A stretch of DNA of 64,000 nucleotides from Ascaphus truei. Taxonomy: Eukaryota > Chordata > Amphibia > Anura > Ascaphidae. Under the pieces are notes generated by a model, which saw only the letters and a list, made by a program, of their open reading frames with translations, did no database searches and had not been told where the DNA came from. How positions within the stretch are numbered: position 1 is the first letter of the stretch; every line of letters begins with the position of its first letter. The stretch lies in contig WSYH01000086.1 of the NCBI GenBank assembly GCA_036426205.1, positions 288,691 through 352,690 on the forward strand, written 5' to 3'. This document shows, piece by piece, positions 1 to 10,384 of the stretch. The translations under genes and the position numbers were made by a program.

Positions 1-1550
1 TCCAACGCCAGCATCTATTTGGATACATTCCTACGCCCGTTTGTCGAAACCCTTCCCTCATACCTTAAGGATACCAAAGCAGCTTTGCTAAGGTTAGAGG
101 ATATCACTGTGGACACTAACACCCTTTTAGTGGGGATTGATGTTGAGAGCTTGTATACAAGTATATCACATTCATTCGGGTTACAAGCTGTTAAACACTT
201 TCTACGAGCTAGGGACACCAACTCAAGGGCACACAATGATTTTGTTCTTGATTTACTCAACTTTGTTTTGACCAAAAATTTCTTCCTTTTCAATCAAAAG
301 ATCTATCATTAAGTTCAGGGTACCGCCATGGGCACCACGTGCGCTCCCACCTATGCCAACCTCTATCTGGGCTGGTGGGAAGAAACCGTGGTGTTCATGG
401 AGGAGTATTCCATATACACTGACCATATCGATCTTTGGTCACGGTACATCGATGATGTGCTCCTATTATAGAATGGCACTAAAGAACTGTTGGTTGAATT
501 TATCAATAAACTCAATGACAATACACACAATCTGAGACTCACTTTTGAAGTACAACATACAAGTATTAACTTTCTCGATATCACAATCTCTAAACAGCAG
601 AATGGCAAATTACAGACAACCATATACTGGAAACCCACGGCAACTAATAGTCTCCTTGTAGCAGATAGCCACCACCCTAGACAACTTATTAACAATATCC
701 CCACAGGGCAATTCTTACGCCTAAAACGGAACTGCACTACATTGTCTGAATTTAAGATACAGGCTAAAGATCTCACGCAACGCTTTCTCGACAGAGGATA
801 TTCCAAAACCACTGTCAAAAAGGCTTTCAACAGATCATTAAATACACCAAGACCAGGTCTCCTGATTGACAACCTAGGAGCCAAGGATGATAAGCCCCAG
901 ACTATACGTTTTATTGGCACCTTTTCTAACCAATGGCAGTCTATTCGCCAGGTCCTGTCTAAACATTGGCACATCTTACTTCAGGACAAGGATCTGGCGA
1001 AGATTTTACAACCTACACCCAATATGGTTAGTCGTAGGGCGCGTAATTTACGTGATTACCTGGTCAAAAGTCACTTTCAGAACATACCTGTACGTACATG
1101 GTTGGGTCACAAACCAAATGGTACGTACACATGTGGTCGTTGCAAGGCCTGTACATCGGTTAAAGTTACAAAAACCTTCACCGACTCCACATTACTTCAT
1201 AAGTTCACCATCAGGGACTTCATCAACTGTCTCACCACTGGTGTCATCTATCTGATCCAATGCGCCTGTGGTAAACAATACGTGGGCGAAACACACACAG
1301 CCTTTAAGGTGCGCATTCTGGAACATCTTGGATCGATCAGAAACAAATTAGATACACCAGTGGCGAGACATATAAATGACACACATTGGGGTGATTCCTC
1401 GAACCTCAGTTTCATTGGCATAGCCCATGTACCATGGGGCCCACAATCAAGGGTGACTGGGACAAAAAACTTTGCCAATGTGAATGCCGCTGGATACACC
1501 GTCTGAACACACTGGCACCAGCAGGCTTGAATGAGGGGTTTCTTTTCTCC
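1..1550 (+). pseudogene. Penelope-like element RT / GIY-YIG ORF, broken
   Basis: Remains of a Penelope-like retroelement polyprotein cut by the window start. Frame 1 reads from the left edge to about 1440. It holds the RT palm motif DVESLYTSI near 140-170, QGTAMGT near 313-335 and the catalytic YIDD at 445-456. Cys pairs near 1130-1150 precede the GIY-YIG nuclease, whose GVIYLIQC...QYVG block is at 1240-1287 with an R..EH motif after it. Two in-frame stops (TAA 310-312, TAG 469-471) interrupt the RT. A frameshift near 1440-1450 moves the typical C-terminal WIHRLNTLAPAGLNEG motif to frame 3 (1485-1540). In the family the RT copies the element RNA and the GIY-YIG domain nicks the target. This copy cannot make the protein. 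Family assignment is firm; the subfamily is not known. Confidence 0.93.
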
Positions 1551-2450
1551 TCATTCCTGTAATCGGGCTAGGGGGATCCAGGTATATAGGATTTATTTCA
1601 ACCAGCTTAGTAGGAGTCGTTTTGACTTTTTAGGCGGCTTCGTCAGTATAGCACAGTCCTACACCATTCACTGTCCTCCTGAGGCTCTAGTGTCACCTGA
1701 TGTGTGTCATTTTCTGTCTATCAGATAAACATGTTGCATTATTATTTATTTATTATTTACTATTCTCTCATTTCCCTAGCATTTTCTATGGTGATTTGAC
1801 CTATGTCTGCCTATATTTTGCTGTTGCGAGTTTTACTGTGATTTTGAGTTCACTCCTCTGTTTACACTTCCCCATCCCACCCTCGGTCCACCAACCACCC
1901 CCCCCCTCCCCTCTCCCCTTTTCCCCGGTTGATCCATCCATGTTTTGTTAGGGTTTACTCGTTCCCTAGTATGTCCCTTTAATGGTTCACTGACATATGC
2001 CATCCGCCCCTCCCCTCCAGGGAGGTTTAAAAGGTCTACCAATACGATGATCTAACACTCCTCCCCCTTGAGAAAGCGCGCGGGTGACGCGTGAAACATA
2101 CGTTGGGGTACGCGTGACGTCATCACGTTGACGTACACGCGGTTTGTGGAAGGAGATACGGCAAAGCTCCTAACTATTTACGGGGCTCCCATTGCTGCTA
2201 CACGCAGAAATAACAGACTGCAGATCAGGTTGTATGTTTTACGCACCTAGGCAAGCTCCAGAGTACTTACGGGGCTCCAGCTGCTACTATATCGAGAACT
2301 TTTTGATCGGGTCTTTGTGCATATACTATGCGGCCGGCTCCAGATTGTTGATGGGGCCACTTTAGTCGCGGGAAACTGCTACGTATCACAGCCAGCTCCA
2401 TACTTTTGTGGCGGCACCAGCAGCGTTTGCACTAGATGCAAGAGCCTGAT
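1551..2450 (+). mobile_element. 3' non-coding end (pLTR-like) of the PLE
   Basis: Non-coding sequence following the PLE ORF, ending at an undetermined point. It has a pyrimidine-rich block (1860-1930), then a hammerhead-like motif at 2067-2116, then CpG-rich sequence with repeated ACGCGTGACG and ACGTTGACG words. This layout (ORF, C-rich tract, hammerhead-like terminal repeat) recurs at the other PLE copies in the window. Three 'ggctcca' words at about 50-60 bp spacing (2260-2400) suggest a short degenerate tandem repeat. Confidence 0.55.
2067..2116 (+). ncRNA. hammerhead-ribozyme-like motif in PLE
   Basis: Reads CTTGAGAAAGCGCG, then a loop, then CGCGTGAAAC. This fits CUGANGA - stem II (GCGCG with CGCGU, one G.U pair) - GAAA, with CUGA changed to UUGA. 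It lies in the terminal repeat where PLE hammerheads are known to sit. The core is probably degraded. Confidence 0.5.
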
Positions 2451-2866
2451 TTAGAAGTTATATGTGTACACATTGTGGATACTGCTATACCTGATTTACG
2501 CTGTCCCTCATTCATTGATTTACTTTGCCAAATTGGTGTAAAGTTATATAGGACTGCATGTGACTTTATTTTGCAGCTACACACAGGTTTTCTATTGGGT
2601 GTTCTTCTGAACAGCAACTACAGGGGAGTCTTCACAAGCTCATTACACACACTGTGTCTCGAATTATTGCGTATTACATATTTTTGTGTAGCACTTTTAG
2701 ACATACCTGCCAGTATGCAGACATACCTGCCACGTAATTATACTCTACAACTCTACAATACTCTATTGATGGCAGCGTTCTCATACATGAACTGACTGCC
2801 ACTACTAAATGACCTTGTATTCACCATAGAGGATTTTAAACGCACTATTGTAAATATATCCCAGTC
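2451..2866. other. no gene recognised
   Basis: Moderately AT-rich DNA between the PLE end and a microsatellite. An open frame at 2436-2795 has no recognisable motif and looks like chance. A short near-repeat 'acatacctgcca' occurs twice around 2700-2730. Confidence 0.4.
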
Positions 2867-2958
2867 ATATATATATCTATATATATCTATATATATATAT
2901 AGATATATATCTATATATATATATAGATATATAGATAGATAGATAGATAGATAGATAT
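2867..2958. repeat. (TATATC)n / (GATA)n microsatellite
   Basis: Alternating TA runs with regular C or G interruptions, closing with about six GATA units. Self-complementary, so it can form hairpins. Confidence 0.95.
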
Positions 2959-3541
2959 ATTGTGGCATATTCGTTGAATGAATACTTGATTTGTTTTTAA
3001 TTTTAAGTGTACAGTGTGAGTTTGAGCCATAGCTCAGAGATTAAATTTGTTCTCCACACCTAGCTGTAACCCATCTGCAAGAGTGCAACTTAAAGGGTAT
3101 CTTTTGTGTTTCCCTGATTAGGGAAACATGTACAGTATGTGGTTTATGTCTATCCATATTCCCTTTGCACCTCAGTATTTCTACATCACTGATTAATAGG
3201 TTGAGCGGTAGGACAACTGTCTGTCTCTATTTACTTGATGTAACCATATATTTGTCATAACTCTGTGCCCAGGACAAACTTGAAAACGAAAGGTAATTCT
3301 CAATGTATTACTTCCTGGTAAAACATGTTATAAATAAAATAATATGTATTAATGCATTTATTTCTTTAAAAAAACTGATATAGAAATGACTTAATTCTAG
3401 CCAATTTGTTTCTGGATTAATGGATACCGTGCAATGCATGTCTGTGACGTGTGTATAGCTGCCTGCATACCATTCAGAGAGGAGGGGGCTACGTGGGTGA
3501 TAGTGCTGTGGATATTTACAGTACAAGACATGAGAGCTGTT
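2959..3541. mobile_element. short LINE 3' tail within unclassified DNA
   Basis: The block at about 3255-3345 reads from 'cccaggacaaacttgaaaac' to 'ttacttcctggtaaaac' and a TAAATAAAATAA tail. The same words occur in reverse complement at 32822-32905, at the 3' end of the minus-strand LINE. This is therefore a short 5'-truncated + strand copy of that LINE family. The rest of the interval shows only a small perfect hairpin (GTTTCCC...GGGAAAC, 3110-3126) and no gene. Confidence 0.6.
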
Positions 3542-3782
3542 AATTGCTCTTAGAGAGATGGATGGAGTGGACTGTCAAAAAATCTATATAGGAAAAATGA
3601 TTGGGATAAGTCGCGGTGCAACAGGAACAAGGCAGGACCCTAACCCTTCCAAACAATAATAACAATACAAGTAGATCCCAGCACTCAATGAGAGAATACT
3701 CAAGAAATAAGCAAAAAAATAAATTTAATGAAGAAATAAAAAATAATGACATACAGACACTGACACGTGATAGCCAAAATAA

Positions 3783-3802
3783 GGGGGGGGGGGGGGGGGG
3801 GG
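3783..3802. repeat. poly-G run, 20 bp
   Basis: Uninterrupted run of 20 G. The length may be uncertain in the assembly. Confidence 0.97.
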
Positions 3803-3947
3803 TAGGCAATGGCTCAAGGTGTGAGTAAAGCACCTAGGAGGGAAAAACATGAATAGGAGGACAAGAGATATTGGAAGGAAGGGAGAGGGAAAACAGAAGG
3901 AGGGAGGGGGGTGTTGGCAAAAGGGAGAATAAAGGCAAACGAGGGGG

Positions 3948-3978
3948 CAACGTTTCGGGGATGGACCCCTTCTTCTGG
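3948..3978 (-). ncRNA. hammerhead-like motif
   Basis: On the minus strand: CCAGAAGAA, then stem GGGG-TCCAT-CCCC, then GAAACGTTG. The GAAAC and a 4-bp stem II are clear; the CUGANGA half is degraded (CAGAAGA). Confidence 0.4.
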
Positions 3979-4170
3979 CCCATTCCCAGTGTTCTGTTAG
4001 ACCATAGGTACTTCCCTCATCCTTTATCCTGCCCTCCTAAAACCAAAACTGATAAACAATTGCAACCACAAAGTCTGTTTGAGAATAAGCTCATATGCAC
4101 CCAGAAGGGTACAGATAGGTGCTTTCATTGAGTGCTGCGATCTACTTGTATTGTTGGTAATTGCTCTTAG

Positions 4171-5560
4171 TTCAGCATTGTTCCCTACCCTGCATTTTCC
4201 TCGCAATTCTTTTCTTTTATATCGTTGCTAAACTTTTCTCCTGCTTCTTTTTCCACAAAGCATACATACTCTTTGTATTGTATGGAACAACCTTGTGTCT
4301 TATCTTTAAAGTATTGGTTTTGGACCCATAACACAGCACATTGATACTCTGATACTCTGGGTCTGGTTCAGATGCTTTCTGCCAGCTCTCCTGACATTTA
4401 GATGGTATCACTTCTTGCTCACAGATCAAGACCAGCTTGTTCACAGACGCAGACTTTCTTTTACATTGGTGTACTAAACTTCTTCCCATCAATTTCTTTA
4501 AAAAAACTGTCATCCTGTTTTCCATAAGGAATCCCACAAATCGACATACCCTTCTTTGTAAGTGAGGCCAGCAACAAAATCTCAGTTACCTAAAATAAAC
4601 TGCTGCTTCACACCTTTCATTTGCATTCCGATCCCTCTTCAGGAGTCACACTAGGCATCGCTGGACCAGGAGTGTCTCTTTGGTTCGGTTTGGTCTTGGT
4701 GGCCACCGTAGTCGCTTCTGGGTGTAAGATACTGCTCAGGAACTGATCTCCTTCTGGAAAGTGTCCTAAATCTACTGCTGGTTCAAGTGTGTCCGTACAC
4801 TTTCATCAAAATGTGCCTGGAGTCTTTCTTGCCGTAAGGTACACCCTTTCTCTCATAGGCTTCCCCTTTAGAAGTGCACGCGGCACACAATGGGATGGAA
4901 GATTGTCCATTAGATCTGTCAAGGTTGAGGCAGATATCTTTGTTCCAATAATCATTTAGTATTCAGAGACAGGAAGCATATTACAGGCATGCACGTATAG
5001 TACAGGTTCAGAGTGGAAACTAATCAGCATGATGGTATTTCTTAGTTTTGTGTTCTCTTTCCCTGAGCAAAACCTTTATACCATTTTTTTGTAACCAGCT
5101 ATTCGTGCCAGATACTCCTCTTTCTCACGATCGACCAGATTATACATAGCAATTAGTATTAAGACAGTAAGAAAACAACATATTTTCATCTTTAACAGTT
5201 ATCTTTCAGACATTGATGGTAGAAAAATAGGAAGACCTTGTTCTCTCTCCAGACATCCTTGTGAGATGTCTACTCATATCAATCTCTGTTCTGACAAACT
5301 TCCTTATTCAAGACTGATTTAACTGTTCTTTGTATCTTACAATTATCTTTATTATCCTACAAATATTCCTAGGTTTCTAAAGATGCTCTTGTCAAACTGA
5401 TTTAACTGTCTAACTGCTTTCACATTCCAGACTCATGAGGTCTGCTACGTTCAATTTCTACCCAATTTACAAAATCCTAATTGTAATTAGCAGTTTTATA
5501 TAACATAGATAAAATAGAAGCTAATACGACTAGCATTCCTGAATCACATGAGACCTTTCT
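4171..5560. other. unclassified DNA, one orphan minus-strand ORF
   Basis: No exon, LTR or transposase recognised. A 106-codon open frame on the minus strand at 4217-4537 has ordinary composition, but no motif or homologue I can name. It may be the relic of an unidentified repeat. No upstream IKBKB kinase exon (HRDLKPEN or the DLGYAKE region) was found here. Confidence 0.3.
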
Positions 5561-5595
5561 ACAGTTACTGAAATGGTGTATGGTCATCTTAAAAC

Positions 5596-5664
5596 GTCTC
5601 CAGAAAGATTGAAGGATCTTAATATGTACAGCTTGGAGGAGAGAGGGCAGAGGGGGTACATAAT
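5596..5664 (+). mobile_element. old LINE RT C-terminal fragment, left half
   Basis: Translates as RLKDLNMYSLEERGQRGY (from 5606), the conserved C-terminal block shared by CR1-like LINE ORFs (LxxxSLExRRxRGD). The continuation of the same block (RTRGHTLKL) is found at 6886-7060, beyond an inserted L2 copy. The two pieces are one older element split by a later insertion. Confidence 0.7.
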
Positions 5665-5682
5665 ACAAATACAGTATATATA

Positions 5683-5691
5683 TATATATAT
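5683..5691. repeat. short (TA)n tract
   Basis: A run of TA dinucleotides between the old LINE fragment and the start of the inserted L2 copy. Confidence 0.7.
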
Positions 5692-5717
5692 AACAGGCTT
5701 CGGCATAGTATAGAAGG

Positions 5718-6579
5718 GAATCGCATCTCGTGTTCAAATATCACCTCTATGCTGACGACACAAATTTACTTTTCGACCCCTGACCTTACAACTGCCGTAC
5801 AGACCAAAGTTTATGAATGTCTCTCTGCAATATCATCCTGGATGGCCCTCTGCCGATTAAAACTTAACATGGCAAAAACAGAGCTCCTCATACTTCCTCC
5901 CAAAACTGGCCCCACTACCTTCCACATTACTGTTGGAAGTTCAGTCATACACCCAATAGCCCAAGCACGCTGCCTAGGGGTCACACTCGACACCTCTCTC
6001 ACTTTCTCCTCTCACAGGCAAAACGTATCTAAAACCTGTTGCTTTTTCCTCCGTAATATAGCAAAGATACGCCCTTTCCTCTGTTACTCGACTGCTACAA
6101 CTATGACTTGGGCCCTCATTCTCTCCCGTCTTGATTACTATAACCTCCTGCTGTCCGGCCTTCCTGCCACTCACCTGTCTCCCCTACAATCTATCCTAAA
6201 CGCTGCTGCTAGAATCGCTCTACTCTTTCCTAAATCTGTCTCAGTGCCTCTCCTGCTGAAATCCTTCTTCTGGCTTCCTATCAAATCCTGTATCACACAT
6301 TCAATTCTCCTCCTCACCTTTAAAGCTTTACACTCTTCTGCCCCTCCTTACATCTCAGCCCTAATTTCTCACTATGCACCATCCCGACTCCTGCGTTCTG
6401 CTCAAGGATGTCTTCACTCTACCCCCTTTGTATCTAAAGCCCTCTCCTGCCTTAAACCTTTCTCACTGACTGCCCCACACCTCTGGAATGCCCTTCCCCT
6501 CAGTACCCAACAAGCACCCTCTCTATCCACCTTTAAGACCCACCTTAAAACACACCTGTTTAACGAAGCAAATGAGTAG
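5718..6579 (+). pseudogene. L2-type LINE RT, 5'-truncated
   Basis: C-terminal half of a LINE reverse transcriptase. YADDT is encoded at about 5751-5765, and a frameshift directly after it moves the rest to the frame beginning at 5749. The following 270 codons show the L2/CR1 thumb and C-terminal pattern: LSRLDYYNLLLSGLP, LNAAARI, a LPIK block, APPYIS, and WNALPLS...FKTHLKTHLF. The copy starts part way through RT, which is usual for LINE truncation. Only one shift and few stops are seen, so it is younger than the LINE it interrupts. Confidence 0.88.
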
Positions 6580-6881
6580 CTCCGTGGCTAACACTATACA
6601 CCTGATACATAAAACTTGGCTCTTTGCAGACGCACTTACCAGTGCACTCCTTCTGTATCTGTATGTTCCTCGTACCGCTTAGATTGTAAGTTCTTCGCAG
6701 CAGGGACTCCTTTACCTAAATGTTCCTTTTATGTCTGAAGCACTTATTCCCCTGATCTGTTATTTATATTATGTGTTATTTATATGATTGTCACATGTAT
6801 TACTACTGTGAAGTGCTATGTACATTAATGGCGCTTTATAAATAAAGACATACATACATACATACATACATACATACATTT
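6580..6881 (+). mobile_element. L2 LINE 3' UTR with (ACAT)n tail
   Basis: Follows the RT ORF and ends with 'gcgctttataaataaa' then (CATA)n at 6848-6880. The word 'ggcgctttataaataaa' plus a short tandem repeat instead of poly(A) is the characteristic 3' end of L2 elements in fish and amphibians. Confidence 0.85.
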
Positions 6882-6885
6882 CAGA

Positions 6886-7060
6886 AACAGGGTAGTGCTA
6901 GAACAAGAGGTCATACTCTGAAGCTGGAGGGGGGAGTCTCGGGAAAAGTGAGGAAGCCCTTCTTCATGGAAAGAGGTGGTGGATTAATGGAATAGCTTCC
7001 AAGCAGAGATGGTAGAGATTAATACAGTAAGGGAATAAAAAATAATTGGAATAGACACAC
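6886..7060 (+). mobile_element. old LINE RT C-terminal fragment, right half
   Basis: Reads ARTRGHTLKLEGG...VRKPFFMERGGG, matching the TRGHSLKL...RKxFFSxRVVxxWN block at the end of CR1-like LINE proteins. It continues the fragment at 5596-5664. Stops and losses show it is old. Confidence 0.7.
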
Positions 7061-7195
7061 GGCTATCCTAAACACAAAAGAGAGCCCAGGATCAAAGTGG
7101 GTGTGAGGTTTAAAGCAGGTCGTAAAATGTGCAAACTATGTGAGCAAAATGGTTATTATATGCTATCGTTCTTTGTTTGTACCTCTCTTTCTCAG

Positions 7196-7320
7196 GCCCC
7201 AGAGTTACTGGAGCAGCAGAAGTACACTGTGACTGTTGATTACTGGAGTTTTGGGACGCTGGCTTTTGAGTGTATAACGGGATTTAGACCCTTCCTCCCA
7301 ACCTGGCAGCCCGTTCAGTG
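7196..7320 (+). CDS. IKBKB: IKBKB exon: kinase APE motif and subdomain IX
   Basis: The acceptor ctctttctcag precedes GCC CCA GAG, and the donor is GTGAGA at 7321. It encodes about 42 residues, [12 protein letters not shown]...VDYWSFG...[17 protein letters not shown] closes the activation segment and the Asp of DYWSFG is the conserved subdomain IX residue. It begins right after the stretch that in the family holds the two activating serines, so those are upstream of the window. It ends with two bases of a Trp codon, completed by the next exon. Confidence 0.97.
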
Positions 7321-7326
7321 GTGAGA

Positions 7327-7358
7327 ACTATGTATGTATGTATGTATGTATGTATGTA
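7327..7358. repeat. (ATGT)n microsatellite
   Basis: Seven or eight ATGT units, starting a few bases after the donor site. Confidence 0.9.
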
Positions 7359-7507
7359 CATGTACCTTTTGATACTCTCCCTGCTGTATCCTTCCAGTTG
7401 GACAAATGGTTTTATCAACAGTGGTTTTATTTATACTCTGTTTTTTTTCCTTTCTTTAACCACGAATACCAACACTTTATTGACAAACATCTACAACACT
7501 TTGCACT

Positions 7508-7710
7508 GTCTATGCCAGGGGTGCGCAAATTGGGGGGCGCAACATTTTCTGGGTGAAGGGGAATTGCGCGAGGCCTCCATGTCCCTTACCTTGTCTCCGA
7601 CGGCTTCTGGCAACGTCACAGATAAGGTAAGGGGGTGGGGGGGCGCAAGCAGGGGTGGAGAGCAGGCAGGGGGGCGCAGAGAAGAAAGTTTGGGCACCCC
7701 TGGACTATGC
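7508..7710. mobile_element. hAT-type MITE with 8-bp TSD
   Basis: Element 7516-7702 starts CAGGGGTGCGCAAA and ends TTTGGGCACCCCTG, inverted repeats of the hAT CAGGGGTG class. It is flanked by 8-bp repeats gtctatgc (7508-7515) and gactatgc (7703-7710), one mismatch. At 187 bp it has no coding capacity. Confidence 0.88.
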
Positions 7711-8016
7711 TGCAGTGAAGTAACTGATACAATGGTAGTTCACGCCATTTTCTTTTATCAATCTATCGATAGCTCTAGATGGAGATCTAGATGGATAGAT
7801 AGAGATCTATATCTGTGAATATACATACACTATGTGTAATTATATACATTCACCCATCCACACACACACATCTACATAGAGGACTTTTCTGTGGTCTGTA
7901 TCCAGCCTCCATCTTATATCCAATTTATGCAATAGGACTTTTAATGAGTGTAGAAGCAGCTGCCTTCTAGGAGGAGTGAGTCCCTGCACCTTATGGTGTG
8001 TGTTTTTGGAGTGCAG
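7711..8016. other. intron remainder
   Basis: Short GATA/GATC-type low-complexity sequence near 7760-7815; nothing else recognised. Confidence 0.5.
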
Positions 8017-8124
8017 GCATGCAAAGGTGCGTCAGAAGAGTAACGAGAATATAGTGGTGTACGAGGACCTCCAGGTAGAGGTGAAGTTCTCCAGCGTCCT
8101 TCCAACACCCAATCATCTCAACGG
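8017..8124 (+). CDS. IKBKB: IKBKB exon: kinase C-lobe
   Basis: The acceptor gagtgcag precedes G|CAT GCA AAG GTG CGT, and the donor GTGAGC is at 8125. The first base completes Trp. It then encodes [18 protein letters not shown]...[13 protein letters not shown], matching the family's H-KVRQKS...VKFSS-LP-PN-LN. The variable centre ([14 protein letters not shown]) differs between vertebrates. It ends with two bases of a Gly codon. The next intron is only 138 bp. Confidence 0.96.
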
Positions 8125-8190
8125 GTGAGCAGTGTCATTCTTGGCAGAGCATCTTACGGGCATTTTGCTCCCTGTTTCTGTGTCTGTCTG

Positions 8191-8247
8191 TCTCTCAGGA
8201 ACTTGGCTGTCCGATAAGAGCGTTGACTGCAGTGCATGTTAATATGG
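8191..8247 (+). pseudogene. decayed tandem copy of the next exon's start and acceptor
   Basis: In the 138-bp intron, 'ctctcaggaacttggctg' followed by 'gactgcagtgcatgtt' parallels the true acceptor and exon start at 8254-8311 ('ctctcaggatcctggctt', 'ggctgcaatgtatgtt'). About 43 of 57 positions match, with an offset of 63-64 bp. The copy keeps an AG acceptor but soon meets TAA in the host frame. It is a local duplication spanning an intron-exon junction. Confidence 0.8.
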
Positions 8248-8262
8248 ATCTCTTGCTCTCAG

Positions 8263-8392
8263 GATCCTGGCTTTGAAATTAGAGCACTGGCTGCAATGTA
8301 TGTTGATGTGGCACCCCAGGCAAAGAGGATCGGACCCACAGAACCCAAATGTCGGCTGCTTCCAGGCCCTGGACTCCATCCTCAGCCTCAAG
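8263..8392 (+). CDS. IKBKB: IKBKB exon: end of kinase domain
   Basis: The acceptor cttgctctcag precedes G|ATC CTG GCT, and AAG is followed by the donor GTGAAT. It encodes [12 protein letters not shown], then [13 protein letters not shown], then [18 protein letters not shown] contains the conserved Arg of kinase subdomain XI. The exon finishes in phase 0 at the boundary with the ubiquitin-like domain. A decayed copy of its first part lies just upstream. Confidence 0.97.
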
Positions 8393-8406
8393 GTGAATGA
8401 GTGTGC

Positions 8407-8640
8407 GACAGAGAGAGAGAGCGTGAGTGCAGTATGCGAGAGAGAGAGAGAGAGAGGCCTTATGGATGTTTATGCATCAGAGTATTTATGTGCACATCTA
8501 GGTGTATACGTGTGTGCAGTACATGCACATGAGTATGTTTTATATGTGTGTGTGCTCTACTGTATAGTAAGTGAATGATTGAATATGTGTGAACATGCAT
8601 CTGTGTATATGTGTACCTGTGTTTATGTGCTTCTGTTGCG
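8407..8640. repeat. (GA)n then TG-rich simple sequence
   Basis: GA runs at about 8408-8455, then TATG/TGTG-rich low-complexity DNA to about 8640. The overlapping 101-codon frame is an artefact of exon plus repeat. Confidence 0.8.
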
Positions 8641-8917
8641 TGACTTTTTTAAATTAAATCTAGTATAGCATGTTGTTCATATAGGTATTTGTGATCTCTA
8701 TTTATGATTAGGGGTATGTATATCAGTGTGTAAATGTATCTAAATCTGTATATTTATATATTTGCATATATTCATCTATAATTGGGTAATCCTTGTATGA
8801 AAAAGTGTACTTTTTAATGTGATATATATTCCATATTTTTTCCATGATGACCTTCTTGAATCAAAACCAGTCTTTTCTTAAATATCTGATGGGGTTTATT
8901 TTAATCAATTCCATGCC

Positions 8918-8941
8918 TTTTTTTTTTTTTTTTTTTTTTTT
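8918..8941. repeat. poly-T tract
   Basis: About 24 consecutive T next to the 5' part of the Tc1-like element. Confidence 0.95.
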
Positions 8942-10300
8942 AAACAAAATGATGTAGGAATTAGACAAACCTATGAGTAATTAAGAGTGAAGGTATGTGA
9001 AAAAGTAAGTGAAGCCCTGGGTTTATCAGCTAAATTAAAAGGGATAATTAGAATCAGGTGTTTTAATAATTAAGTAGATCTTCAGGTGTGAGTTCGGGAG
9101 TACACGCCCTATATAAAGATCAGAAACTTTGTGAGTTTGGTGTTCACCATACATGTTTGTGGAAACATGTCATGCCACGATCAAAAGAAATCGATGAGGA
9201 CCTCATAAAAGCTGTTACTGATGCTCATCAGTCTAGAAATGGTTACAAAACCATTTCTAAGGATTTGGGGCTTGCCTAATCCACTTTCAGACTGATAGTC
9301 TACAAATGGAGAAAATTCAAGACCACAGTCACTTTACGCAGGAGCGGTCGTCCTATCAAAATTTCTCCAAGAAGAAACTGGTAAATCATCCACAAAGTCA
9401 CAAAGAACCCTAGAGTAACATCCAAGGATCTGCAGGCCACTCTTGCCTTGGCGAATGTGAATGTTCAGGACTCGAGTATCATAAAAAGGCTGAACAAGAA
9501 TGGTGTTCATGAAAAGATAGCCAGGAGGAAACAAATGTTCTCTAAAAAGAACATTGCTGCTCGTCTGAAGTTCGCCAAAGAGCACATAGATGATCCACAA
9601 GACTACTGGAACAATGTTCTCTGGACAGACAAGTCAAAGGTAGAACTGTTTGACGAAAACCAAACACTGTGTTCGAACAGAGGAACCTCATCTCAACTGT
9701 CAATCATGGTGGTGGGAGTGTGATGGTTTGGGGCTGTTTTGATGCCTCAGGACCTGGACTGCTTGCCATCATTGACACAACCATGGACTGCATTGTGTTT
9801 GTAGATTCTAGAGGAGAATGTCAGGCCATCCATACGTGAGCTGAAACGGAAGTGGGTCATGAAGCAAGACAATGATCCTAAACATACAAGTAGATCTATA
9901 AAAGAATGGTTGCAGAAGAAGAAATTCTATGTTTTAGAATTGCCAAGTCAAAATCCGGACCTATATCACCATCAAAATGTTGTCGCAGGACCTGAAGAGA
10001 GCTGTCCGTGCAAGGAAGCCCTTATATGTCATTGTCCTTGAAGCAGTTTTGCAAGGAGAAATGGGCCAAAATTCCTCAAAACTGATGTGATAGACTGACC
10101 ACCAGTTACTGGAAATGCTTTGTTGAAGCTCATGGGGGCGCCACCAGGTACCGAATCTAAAAGTTTACATATTTTTTCACACAGGATATTGAATGTTGAA
10201 GCATTTGTGGATAAATATATGTTAAAGTATCAGGTTTTTGTGTCATTTGTTTCATCAGGTTATCTTTATCTATTATTAAGACTTAGATTAAGATCTAATC
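8942..10300 (+). mobile_element. Tc1/mariner transposon, inactive
   Basis: The transposase start ATG at 9172 gives MPRSKEIDEDLIKAV, the Tc1 paired-like HTH, with a stop at 9277. Further on are WTDKSKVELF (first catalytic Asp codon 9628-9630) and QDNDPKHTS (second Asp about 9874). The third motif reads NPDLYHHQN where the family has NPDLNPIEN, so the third acidic residue is lost. Frameshifts and stops separate the pieces. Inner terminal repeats are visible as 'tgtgaaaaagtaagtgaa' (near 8997) and the reverse complement of 'tttacatattttttcaca' (near 10165). The outer boundaries are approximate. Confidence 0.88.
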
Positions 10301-10384
10301 ACCGTTTGAAAGTGTATGTATGTATGTGCTCCCCTCTCCCCCTGCTACTGTCCATACTGAACGTGTGTGTGTACCTATATGCAT

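Larger units (their letters stand above)
3542..4170. mobile_element. foldback PLE derivative with 13-bp target duplication
   Basis: An insertion of about 600 bp bounded by the direct repeat TAATTGCTCTTAG at 3542-3554 and 4158-4170. Just inside lie inverted arms: 'acaatacaagtagatc' with 'cagcactcaatga' near 3655-3692, and their reverse complement near 4123-4155. The interior carries a 20-bp poly-G run (3783-3802), purine-rich DNA, and a hammerhead-like motif on the minus strand (3948-3978). Inverted terminal repeats plus that motif suggest a non-autonomous element made from PLE terminal repeats. The TSD is seen directly; the PLE link is inference. Confidence 0.7.

Noticed and set aside
4217..4537. 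Possible small host gene on the minus strand
   Set aside because: No recognisable domain, splice sites or conservation evidence; left as unclassified.
1..7195. Upstream IKBKB kinase exons
   Set aside because: No HRDLKPEN, DLGYAKE or activation-loop sequence with splice sites was found; they must lie before the window.
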